Both the position numbers and the translations under genes were made by a program. Below the pieces are notes generated by a model. The model saw only the letters and a list, made by a program, of their open reading frames with translations. It was not told the DNA's origin and did not search any database. A stretch of 64,000 nt of DNA from Candidatus Poribacteria bacterium (lineage in GTDB: Bacteria > Poribacteria > WGA-4E > WGA-3G), in contig JAJEIE010000027.1 in the NCBI GenBank assembly GCA_022827625.1, positions 424,827-488,826 of the forward strand, in the 5' to 3' direction. This document shows positions 28,701-37,104 of this stretch, piece by piece (the first letter of the stretch is position 1; every line of letters starts with the position of its first letter).

Positions 28701-29615
28701 AGTTTACGTCCGACACCGCAAAGTAACCGTCAGCAATTATCAGATAGTGAACAACCGATAGCGAACAGCCGACAGCGAACAGCCGATACAGAGTGGTTTC
28801 TGAGTGCGCTGAGAGGACAAACACGGTTCTGGTTGACCGAGGAGCAGGAAGTGGAAGATGCGGTTTCACTCTATCTGTTGCAAAGCCTACAGGGTTCAGA
28901 TACGCTTTTCGGACGATTGAACCAACACCATCGACTTGAGTTTTCGCCGTCGCCAGCATTCAGTTTTGAATTCAACTTTCGCACCGGCGATACGCTTAAT
29001 CGCCGAATTAACAATCAAGAACGCCACAGACGGCATCGGACTTATGAGGTTAGTCTTTCTGTGAATCCGACGCAACGGATGTCTGTCAATGCGAACTGGG
29101 AGCAACGCCGAGAGACCGAGAGGTATAGCCAATTCGATTTTGAGATTACCTCGCCTTTACCAAGCGGAGATGAAACAGAGCCTTCTCCAACACCCATCTC
29201 CGACCTACGCCAATTTGAGCGGATTACCGAATTGGGACTCCGATATGAACTGAGTCGTACGCTCCGATGGAGTGGCACTGGCGGGTACAGACAGACAACC
29301 GACGAGGAGCAATTCGATGAGGAACCCGAAGCCAGAACGCGGACCTTTTTCTATGAAAATCGTGTTGTATATAGTCTTATCGGTAAGGGGCGTATTGACA
29401 TCAACTACAAACTCGGTTATGGCGAAAGTAGTGGGGGTATACCTTTTGCGCAGTATACTTTCTATGAGGGTATCAGTCACGAAATCCGCACAACCGCGGA
29501 TTACAGGTTGCGAAGATTTACCGATCTCTTGTTTCGGCTCAATTACCGCTTACTCTCAACGAAGCAGCGGAAACCCGAGCATCGGTTGGAGATGACGGTA
29601 AGTGCAGAGCTTTGA
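25731..29615 (+). CDS. Very large exported beta-rich protein, probable outer-membrane/surface protein
   Basis: Signal peptide MTRFNILKILFLTFCLCLLPRSGN; ~1290 aa with alternating amphipathic beta pattern; contains in-frame repeat insertions. Confidence 0.7.
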   Translation: MTRFNILKILFLTFCLCLLPRSGNTEQEPSDNKTNVLELPTFFILQKTESFELKTGSLEFTVKYPPILPNSERVTESGGKVLVRGIDYQIDPYLGKITLTEPDTTVESNLSYRLTITYRTLPFAIKRVYKRDLYGVENPQTDTTGSRQESSVASENFLDRREGLTDGRQPTTDNQLEVSGSQTFGISVGSGRDITPNQELRVNVEGKASENIGVLAMLSDQDLPIQPEGTTENIQDIDQKLIRITHPNMRGTLGDFEGSLGPSEFIFFPRALEGVQVEGDFKWVDFHIIPSAIPKGQSTSLVLRGEEGRSEYRLTVDGQYVIVKAGSEIVWLNGERMRRGENNDYVIREYGDPIVEFNSKHLITSNDVIRIDFEYIPEERAYQQNLYGLNSIFTLPGEWLSFGASYAVEADLNQPEQAFITFAEEDLEALRENILDPDGDGALLAAPQKHSVWGLESRLNLTEQAYIDGEIAYSAVDKNTYSTADRKEVSQAWKLIGYADWDFAFPPIPLLNGNQRGLGGAKEVDKFRPKLTTNFDVRAMDADFVPVGASSSNRSRSRYETQYAKEGFDDAFLLGLRGPSRTAQDERTMNFDIRVLPVDWLEVDAGVGRSEERDPEPNSGQQDGVAVANVGEHPNDLSPNSRQPIADSQSATIRNNFNWGVNFNSGQRSAVSGQSYSGQFPERFGTGTRIVQSTVPNSQQPTANNQQPTTIRKWLPNLRWDDYRSSSRVEDVNSTTTQLQRKSRQEGNLSYPIGPFRIMGTLGTVESTEARNAMLNRKRNRATGRFNLVKDWASFDTSYELEEAFAKEPLLTVDSEPIGLSDWQRSTTARTWKVGAFSQQESFLKGGMNLTANVARRTLKAHTDLGADTTTQLADVSFQLTPLSRAIDMEITYELDKKLTSQRREVYTDIHPHTGIPLLPGEGYYVKLDDLHYVEDPEEGTYIKIYQNVGDKPTTAVDAEFRLRFQPRQFFARRAREEQRQQRTPVQTRDSLRPTPQSNRQQLSDSEQPIANSRQRTADTEWFLSALRGQTRFWLTEEQEVEDAVSLYLLQSLQGSDTLFGRLNQHHRLEFSPSPAFSFEFNFRTGDTLNRRINNQERHRRHRTYEVSLSVNPTQRMSVNANWEQRRETERYSQFDFEITSPLPSGDETEPSPTPISDLRQFERITELGLRYELSRTLRWSGTGGYRQTTDEEQFDEEPEARTRTFFYENRVVYSLIGKGRIDINYKLGYGESSGGIPFAQYTFYEGISHEIRTTADYRLRRFTDLLFRLNYRLLSTKQRKPEHRLEMTVSAEL

Positions 29616-29645
29616 ACACACCTCCACCTCGCCGTTAATTTAAAC

Positions 29646-30482
29646 TTAGTCGGCAACTGCCCTTCGCTTAAGATCACCCCATGTGGTGGAAACTTTATCT
29701 TTGGGTGAAACAGCGAGAAAGTTGCCGTTCATGACTGTTCTGATTTCAGCTTGGGTGAGTGTGCGACTCCAGAGCGCGACTTCATCAATCAAACCGTGGT
29801 CAAAGGCGTACTCCTTTTTGCCCTTAGCGCATCCAATCCGTAAATCCGCATCATTTGTGTCGGCGACAACCTTGGTTGGAGCAAAATCGACCTCTTCTGT
29901 GTCAAAAAAAACTTCTCCATTCAGATAGATTGTCCTAAACGCGCCATCGTAAGTTCCAACAACGTGATGCCACTTTCTCTTACCCAGACTTGGAAGACTC
30001 ACACTGAGCCTCGACTGATTTCCAGTGCCACCCAAGCTCATCACAAGAATAGTCTCTGCGTTTAAGCCGCCAATGTTCCAGTGAACATCCTTAATCTGAA
30101 AGATTGCCATACCGTAAGCGTGTCTATCTGCGGGGCCAGCATAAGACCCTTTATCAAACCAGTAGCCAGATCCATTAGCCCAATTTTCCCGATAAATCCA
30201 GGCACTCATGGTTATTTTACTGGTTTTCAATGCCTCCGAGGCAGGAATATTGACGCAATCTTCAGTATTTGACGTAATCTTAATGGCATCACCATGTTTG
30301 CCTTCAACAAAATTTGTGTTCTGGACAACTTTAGCGTCTAATCCGTTGCCAGACGCATCAAAAATCCGCCTACCTTCTACATTGTCGAAAGTGAGATACA
30401 GGACGAGGTCATCCTCCAGTCCAGCAGCGACTGGGTTTGTGATAAATAGTACAACAGGCAAAAGAAAGAGTATCCGTTTCAT
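29646..30482 (-). CDS. LamG/concanavalin-like domain exported protein
   Basis: MKRILFLLPVVLFITNPVAA; 'DLVLYLTFDNVEGRRIFDASGNGLDAKV...KITMSAWIYREN...DEVALWSRTLTQAEI'; C-terminal VSPKDKVSTTWGDLK. Confidence 0.88.
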   Translation of the reverse strand: MKRILFLLPVVLFITNPVAAGLEDDLVLYLTFDNVEGRRIFDASGNGLDAKVVQNTNFVEGKHGDAIKITSNTEDCVNIPASEALKTSKITMSAWIYRENWANGSGYWFDKGSYAGPADRHAYGMAIFQIKDVHWNIGGLNAETILVMSLGGTGNQSRLSVSLPSLGKRKWHHVVGTYDGAFRTIYLNGEVFFDTEEVDFAPTKVVADTNDADLRIGCAKGKKEYAFDHGLIDEVALWSRTLTQAEIRTVMNGNFLAVSPKDKVSTTWGDLKRRAVAD

Positions 30483-30483
30483 T

Positions 30484-33375
30484 TTACTCCTCCAATAGGT
30501 ATTGGTGTGGGACGATTTCAACAATCTCATTTCTCGAGTTTGCCTTGAAAAATGCAACAATGTCGTCAATCATCTCAGATGTAATTTCGTGTCCAGCATG
30601 CTTATACGTGACAAATTGCGCTGGAATACCAAGTGCCTGATATATTAATTGACTCACGCGCCACCGATCCGGCATCATTTTAACGCCAATCAGTCCTCTG
30701 ACTAATTCAGCATCTACTTCATCGTATGCATCTCGATGCGGAACAGTGTCGTTGTTGTCCAAAGCACCCATGTAGATGTACTGGGAGACACGCTTATATG
30801 CCGTTTCATCAAACTCAATATCAGCGATCTGTTTCACGTCTGCAATTCCGACTGGGTAGCGGAGTGTTTTATCTTGCCAGCGATCTGTTGGAAAAGTCGG
30901 GATGCTATTGATGCCGCCAGTTGCGACCGCACGGACAACCGTTGGGTGTAAGATAGCGAACCGATTCGTAAATGTCCCTGAAGCCGAAAATCCGTTCATG
31001 AACACCTTCTCATTTACCTTCACATTATTGTGCCTCAGGAGTTTTTGGGCATGGGCTATCATTTTGATAAGCTGCAAGTCAATTCTCCTAAGTTCACCCT
31101 CTTGAATTAGAAGCGTGTCCCTATCTAAAGCATGTGTGTAGATTTGCCAGCGATCTCCCCCAGGCCGCGGGAAAACTGGTACTAACAAGGGAGCTTTCAG
31201 CTCTCTTGCGATTGCAGTCGCGTGAGATTTTGCTGCTAATGCCTTTGTTTTCCTCTCGAGGCTTTTAAAGCTACGCACGGGTCCTGTGTTGCACGGTTCT
31301 ACGAGTAGATGGACTGGTCTGTTGAAATCTATTCCTTGTGGAACCAACAGATAGTAAGGGAAAGCAAACCCATCTGTTAGGTCGGTTGAAACTCGACAAA
31401 ACAGACCACTTGAGAGATCAAGCTTTTCAATACCTTTTACATGGACAGGTGTCATATCTACAAAAGTCGGCGTAGCGGGTCCAGTACCTTCGGTTGTAAA
31501 GGTGAGGGTGTATTCTTCTAATGGATTGCCTGCTATATCTCTGATATTTCCCTCACCACCTAATATAAGCCGATAAATCTTTGAAGACTCCAAGGGACGT
31601 TCAAACGAAATAATAAAGGTTGTGTTGTCGTTTGTCCATTGCATATCACCTACTGGAACTCCAGCAAACTCCACATCCATACCTATCATTCTTTCACTGA
31701 AGTCGACGCTTATCTCTCTTAGATCTGTTGGAACTTTTGCAGATAAGTCGGGAATGATACGCGCTACTTCTGGCGGTGTGGTGTCTCCGCCTGAAGGTTG
31801 GTCGGAATTTTCGACAACCTGACACACTTCGATTGATACTTCATCTCGATAATCGTTTTGCCATTTATAGGTCCATGCGTTACCCACCTGTAAAGGAAGA
31901 TATTCTGGGTCCTCCGCTGCTCCCTTGTATGTCAGCAATTCTGCTTCTGTGGTGATACCATTGGCATGTTCATAGCGCATTTTCACAACGCCAATCCCCT
32001 TGGCGAACCACAAATAGCGCGTGCCGTTCACAAGTGAACTTTTCAGCGAAGAGCCTGCGTCAGCACCTGTAAAGACTGTTTTATGCTTGAGGCAGTCCGT
32101 GAAGGTCCCTGCGGCAATTTCTACCTGTTCATAACCTTCTATGGTCGTTTGTACCCATGTTTCCCAATGACCTTCCTGTGCCCAAGTATCCCCTGTAACC
32201 AAAGGAAACCTGAAAAGATCGGTTTTATAGTAGAAAATGTAGTACATCAACATGTACATGGGACTTGGATCACCTTTGCCAGTCCCGGAAGTAGCGTAAC
32301 TTCTGGGTGTCAAAGCCAAATCCGTTTTCTTGAGGTGAAAGTTCCCTGCTGCCAAGAATGTTCCACTTTCTTCCTTAGTGATGCTACTAAAGGTAATGTA
32401 GCGTTTACCTTTGTTGGTATCAGTAATTTTCGATGTTTCGTCCACCGGCACAGCGGCAAATCTCGCCAAATGTTCTGATTGATTAAGATATTGGCCCAAT
32501 CCATCCTTTTTACTTTTCGCATTGGAATTCCCAAATTGATGTCGTATATCCGGTTTCGATTCAAGGTTTAACACAACCGGTGCTTCAATCAGTTCTACTG
32601 TCATCTCGGAGGTTGCGTCGAAACTATAAGGCTTTTGAAAACGCGATAAATAGCGGTTTCCGAACCCTATCATCAGGAACATCACCGCTATAGTTGATGC
32701 AATTACCCACGGGACCAAGGGTTTGCCCGCAGAGGGTGCGATGGGTTTAACACGCCCGATTTCTCGCATAATATTCTCGGTTAGATTTGCAGACAGTTGG
32801 AAACTGTTTAAAGCCTCTCGAATCATCGGTTCCTCCTTCTTTAAACGTTGCTGCGCACGGTGGAGACGACTTCTAACGGTATTTGCCGATATACCCAAAA
32901 ACTCGCTAATCTCCACATTCGACATCTCACCAAAGTAACGTAGTGTAATAATCGTGCGATCGCTCTCTTGAAGTTTCGCAAGCAACTTTTTCACAACCTC
33001 GCGCTGTGTTTCTGCTGATACTCGCTCATTTTCCTCAACGACATATCCCGAATACGTCGCTTTTTCTAACTGCGCGATGTTCGTCTCTTCAAGTGCTTGT
33101 GTCCATAAACGCTTTTTCCGCAGCCATGCCATGCAGCGGCGCGTCGCTATTACATAGAGCCAGCTCGAAAAACGCTGTGGTTCCTTCAACGTTGCCAGGT
33201 TCTGATACGCTTTCAGGAAAGTATCTTGTGTAATTTCCTCAGCGATATGAAAATCGCCAATCTTCCGCCACACCAGGGCGTGCACCGGTTTCTGATATTT
33301 CCTCACAAGTTGGGTAAAGGCGGTATCGTCGCCATCAAGCGTACGGCGAATGAATTCTATGTCCTTCTTTTTCAT
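30484..33375 (-). CDS. ECF sigma factor - TM helix - extracytoplasmic region with Ig-like (Big_5-type) and alpha/beta-hydrolase-like domain
   Basis: 963 aa single ORF: sigma r2 'AEEITQDTFLKAYQNLATL', r4 'EMSNVEISEFLGISANTVRSRLHRAQQRL'; TM 'PLVPWVIASTIAVMFLMIGFGN'; 'TTPPEVARIIPDLSAKVPTD...ISVDFSERM'; 'VFMNGFSASGTFTNRFAILHP' nucleophile elbow. Confidence 0.85.
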   Translation of the reverse strand: MKKKDIEFIRRTLDGDDTAFTQLVRKYQKPVHALVWRKIGDFHIAEEITQDTFLKAYQNLATLKEPQRFSSWLYVIATRRCMAWLRKKRLWTQALEETNIAQLEKATYSGYVVEENERVSAETQREVVKKLLAKLQESDRTIITLRYFGEMSNVEISEFLGISANTVRSRLHRAQQRLKKEEPMIREALNSFQLSANLTENIMREIGRVKPIAPSAGKPLVPWVIASTIAVMFLMIGFGNRYLSRFQKPYSFDATSEMTVELIEAPVVLNLESKPDIRHQFGNSNAKSKKDGLGQYLNQSEHLARFAAVPVDETSKITDTNKGKRYITFSSITKEESGTFLAAGNFHLKKTDLALTPRSYATSGTGKGDPSPMYMLMYYIFYYKTDLFRFPLVTGDTWAQEGHWETWVQTTIEGYEQVEIAAGTFTDCLKHKTVFTGADAGSSLKSSLVNGTRYLWFAKGIGVVKMRYEHANGITTEAELLTYKGAAEDPEYLPLQVGNAWTYKWQNDYRDEVSIEVCQVVENSDQPSGGDTTPPEVARIIPDLSAKVPTDLREISVDFSERMIGMDVEFAGVPVGDMQWTNDNTTFIISFERPLESSKIYRLILGGEGNIRDIAGNPLEEYTLTFTTEGTGPATPTFVDMTPVHVKGIEKLDLSSGLFCRVSTDLTDGFAFPYYLLVPQGIDFNRPVHLLVEPCNTGPVRSFKSLERKTKALAAKSHATAIARELKAPLLVPVFPRPGGDRWQIYTHALDRDTLLIQEGELRRIDLQLIKMIAHAQKLLRHNNVKVNEKVFMNGFSASGTFTNRFAILHPTVVRAVATGGINSIPTFPTDRWQDKTLRYPVGIADVKQIADIEFDETAYKRVSQYIYMGALDNNDTVPHRDAYDEVDAELVRGLIGVKMMPDRWRVSQLIYQALGIPAQFVTYKHAGHEITSEMIDDIVAFFKANSRNEIVEIVPHQYLLEE

Positions 33376-33579
33376 GCAGTGCCTCCCAGTAACCTATAGT
33401 GACGCGACTTAGTGGTTAAACTGTTGCATAATTGTGAAAAAAAGGCGGGTGAAGTTCAAAATTGGCGTGCCAGAGCGTTATCTTTTTAGGATAAGTGGAG
33501 AGAAAGGTGGCAGGAGAAGAAAAAATACAGGAACTGGACAGGAGTTGGGACGGATCCAATGCCAATTGCTGTATTGTAT

Positions 33580-34911
33580 TTAATTTGATGGGGGGACTAT
33601 AGAAACTCTTGCGAAAAAAGAATTAACCTTCCCTTCGCCACTGAACGCATTACCGGTAACGCCCATCTTAAAGGCAGCCCCTTCCTCAAAACGATGTGTA
33701 ATCCGCCCTGCCTTACCGCGCCGGATTCCTGATGCCGAGGCGAGCACTGTCTTAGGCATTCCGTCTGTTGAAAATTCGCTGTTCTTTGCAAATAGGATAA
33801 ACGCACCAGAAGCCTCAGCACTTCCTATCCAAATATTAACAGTGAGTGTGCCACCGTTCTTAAACGCTGTGGTATCGATCTCAAAGACGTTATAATCTTG
33901 ATAACCCGCTGTAGGTGTTCGGAAAACGCTCAGGATCTCCTGTGAAGTCTTTTCATTGTTGAGGACGACGTGCTCTGCTTGTGTGTCGAGGAACCTAACA
34001 ATATATTCACGTTGTGCTGCGTCCGATTCGGCTCCTTTGCTTCTACTTGGTGCTGTAGACCTACCGAACTGCGTCCGCACATCCGGTTTCGATGTAAGGT
34101 TCAACGCGATAGGCGTATCAATCAGTTCCACTGTCATCTCCGATGTAGCGTCAAGGTCATAAGGCTGTTGGAAGCGAGTCAAAGATTTATTGCCTGCTCC
34201 TAACGCCATCACAACCAAAACGAGGGTCGAGGCAGCGATTGCCCACGGCATAAAGGGATTGACTGTGCCAGGCGTTTCAGGTTGGATGTCGGAGATTTTT
34301 TCCATAATACTTTCAGTGAGCGTCGCTCTAATTTGGAAACCCTCTAACGCTTCTCGAATCATCGGTTCTGATCGCTTTAAACGCTGTCGCGCGCGACGGA
34401 GCCGACTCTTAACGGTACTTGCCGATACGCCTAAAAACCGGCTAATCTCTTCACAGGTCATCTCCCCGAAGTAGTGGAGTGTAACGACTGTACGCTCACT
34501 TTCCTGCAGCCTGCCAAGTAATCTCTGCGCAATATTGCGTCGCGCTTCTGTTGCAGCTTCGGCTTGCTCCTCAATGAGATACTGGGAGTATGTCATTTTT
34601 TCTATTTGTTTGCTGTCTGTGTCTTCAAGCGATTGCGTCTGTAGTCGTTTCTTTCTCTGCCACAGGCTACATTGACGCGCAGCGATTCTATAAAGCCATC
34701 CCTCAAAACGGTGCGGATCCTTAAGGGTCCCGAGTTTCTGATAGACTTTCAGGAAAGTATCCTGTGTAATCTCTTCAGCGATGTGAAAATCACCGACTTT
34801 CCGCCAAGCGAGCGCGTGCACCTGCTTTTGGTATCTTTTTACCAAGGTTGCAAAAGCATTTTCATCGCCTATGAGACTGCTCTGAATCAGTTCGATATCG
34901 GTGTTCTTCAT
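33580..34911 (-). CDS. ECF sigma factor - TM helix - extracytoplasmic domain shared with the adjacent selenoprotein
   Basis: Sigma r2 'AEEITQDTFLKVYQKL', r4 'EMTCEEISRFLGVSASTVKSRLRRARQRL'; TM 'FMPWAIAASTLVLVVMALGAGN'; C-terminal domain 'VVLNNEKTSQEILSVFRTPTAGYQDYNVFEIDTTAFKNGGTLTVNIWIGSAEASGAF'. Confidence 0.87.
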   Translation of the reverse strand: MKNTDIELIQSSLIGDENAFATLVKRYQKQVHALAWRKVGDFHIAEEITQDTFLKVYQKLGTLKDPHRFEGWLYRIAARQCSLWQRKKRLQTQSLEDTDSKQIEKMTYSQYLIEEQAEAATEARRNIAQRLLGRLQESERTVVTLHYFGEMTCEEISRFLGVSASTVKSRLRRARQRLKRSEPMIREALEGFQIRATLTESIMEKISDIQPETPGTVNPFMPWAIAASTLVLVVMALGAGNKSLTRFQQPYDLDATSEMTVELIDTPIALNLTSKPDVRTQFGRSTAPSRSKGAESDAAQREYIVRFLDTQAEHVVLNNEKTSQEILSVFRTPTAGYQDYNVFEIDTTAFKNGGTLTVNIWIGSAEASGAFILFAKNSEFSTDGMPKTVLASASGIRRGKAGRITHRFEEGAAFKMGVTGNAFSGEGKVNSFFARVSIVPPSN

Positions 34912-35002
34912 CCGTTGCCTCCGGATCGGGATAACTCTATTATACACGATAACAGTATTTCCTGTTAGGGCGTTTTGTTGGTCCGCTAACAGGAGAACCT
35001 AA

Positions 35003-37045
35003 CTAATCTCCTTTGAATGGTTCGACATCATAAATGAACCACTCATCTCCCACTTTTCGCATCTTAACAGATAGTTCCGGAGGATTTTCCATTGGCATTC
35101 TCAATCGGAAGTGGAATTCACCACCCACATATTCGCTGCTCAAGACCTCCATCTGACGGAACATTTGGCGCAGTTGCGGAAGCACATCTTTTAGGACCTC
35201 CTCATTTCCAAGTATTTCTATGCCCTGCTCTGTCAGCATTACAAGTACCCCTGGGATCATCTCAATTCCAAATGTTTCTATGCCGCGCTCCGTTAGCATT
35301 GAGCGCATCGCTCCTGAGTCAACATTCTTAAGTGCCTTCACGAAGGCGTTCATCAAATCTTCGGGAGATTGATATGAGTGTGTTGAGACCCCTTCTCTCT
35401 CCTCTGGTTTCTGACTCAGTTCAACGGAAATTTTAGCGACAAAAGCGTTAGTGCTTCCTTTCTCACTAAACCAATCACCCGTAGCCCCAAACTTAAAATG
35501 TTGACCTTGGTTGAAGGTATACGTGATTTTCTGTGTTTCACCCGGTTGAACACCGTATACTGAGGCAAGTGCATTTTCAGGCGCGCCGCTCGTCGGGAGT
35601 TCGCTGTCAGCATCAAACAGATCGAACGAACCAGCAGCCTCAGCCTGCCCGACCGATATCTCAATCGTAAGCGTACCCCCATTTTCAAACGCTGTTGCAT
35701 CAATCTCAACGACAGTATAATCCTGATGTCCTAATCCTGGTGCCCGAAAAACGTTCAATACGTCTTGTGAAGACCGAACATCGTTGAGTACAACTTTCAA
35801 TCCATTCAGGACGGTTTCTGAATTGAGAGGTGCTGGTTCCCGAGTATCTTCACCGAATCCGGGGAGTTCTCCTGCTAAAGAGTCCTGGAGGAACATCAGG
35901 TACTCTTGGACAGGTTCCTGTCTATAGCGTTCATTGACGGGCAATCTACCCATCAGTTCAAAGGTAGGCGATATAACCAAAGAATCGGCAGGAGAATGTT
36001 TTTTCCAGCCTTTCATAATGGCTTGTGCCAAGGCGTGACTGGTATCAAAGGTTGTGCCTTCACGCTCGCGTCTCTTGGCAATCGGTTCTTGTAAGCTCAG
36101 GACGCGCCCTAATTCGGAATTCGGTACCCATGTGTTGATAAAATTTTCGTTCAAGAATTCGATAATTCGGTCATCGGAGAGGACACCTGCCCTCAGGCTT
36201 TTGCCGCTCCCTCAGCACGCCTCGTCGGCAAGCGGTCCATCTATCGAAATCGCATGAACGGGTTTTTGTTGTGCCGGTGCCATTTCCAACGCCTCTTCCA
36301 ACGAGACCCAGTTGATTTGCTCGGATTTATAAAAACGCAATATCATCTCGCGTTCAGCGTCTTTTTGTGTGATAGATGCTACAACTTCAGTGTCCAGTAA
36401 AGTTGTTTGTTTCTCCGTACGGAGTTCGATTTGCGGACAGAAACCGACATCTATAGCCCCAAGTTTATCCCACCCAACATCGAAGTTCAACACACCTTCA
36501 GGAACGTACATCTTGAAAGAGACAACCTTTCCGTTCATCCTATCAATAAGAAGATGTCCTTTGAACTGAGATGGGGTAAACCGACCCTCATTGAGAACAA
36601 ATTCAGCATGGATACGGAACACAATTTCAGCGAATGCATCGTTGTAGGCGCGTAGACATGCCCACAAACCGTAAGAGTCGCCATTATTGATATCCAGATC
36701 AAACCTCGGCTTCGGGTTAAGTTGCCTGAGCAGTGTTAACGCACCTTCTTCTTTAACCTGCCAGAGGTCGCCGACCGCAACCGCTTCGTCCGGCAAAAAA
36801 GCACGGAAAACCGAGGCCGGATGCTGCTTCTCAGGTTCAGCCACCCTGAAGTTCGCCAACGCATCCCACTTTACATGGAAATTGTATTGTGTGTATTCAA
36901 CTGGAGCAATAAAACCCTTGAGAGATACTTCTGATGTGTCGTCAAGGTTCAGTGTGATTTTGCTATTCGCTGCCGAGTGGTTATCGGCATTGAGTTGTCC
37001 GAGCGTCATCGTTAAAATTAGGAAACCTACGGTTAAGGTTTTCAT
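35003..37045 (-). CDS. Predicted selenoprotein, SELENON (selenoprotein N)-like, exported; UGA at 36212-36214 read as Sec
   Basis: ORFs 36212-37045 and 35003-36154 are in the same frame separated by one TGA; junction 'HAISIDGPLADEAC-U-GSGKSLRAGVLSDDRIIEFLNENFINTWVPNSELG'; upstream 'FRIHAEFVLNEGRFTPSQFKGHLLIDRMNGKVVSFKMYVPEGVLNFDVGWDKLGAIDVGFCPQIELRTE'; signal peptide MKTLTVGFLILTMTLGQLNAD. Confidence 0.85.
36179..36214 (-). promoter_or_regulatory. Candidate bacterial SECIS element just 3' of the Sec UGA
   Basis: mRNA sense UGAGGGAGCGGCAAAAGCCUGAGGGCAGGUGUCCUC: stem GAGG/CCUC with 8-nt loop GCAGGUGU starting 21 nt after the UGA, G at first loop position. Confidence 0.5.
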
Positions 37046-37104
37046 GTTGAAATCTCCTTATCGTTTGTAGTTAACGTGTGTTAAACATTTCGCGTTTGTT
37101 TATG

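Noticed and set aside
35003-37045. Annotating 36212-37045 and 35003-36154 as two separate hypothetical genes
   Set aside because: They share one frame with a single TGA between them, and family-like conservation continues through the junction; the second ORF's 'start' is only a TTG inside a conserved LNENFINTW segment.
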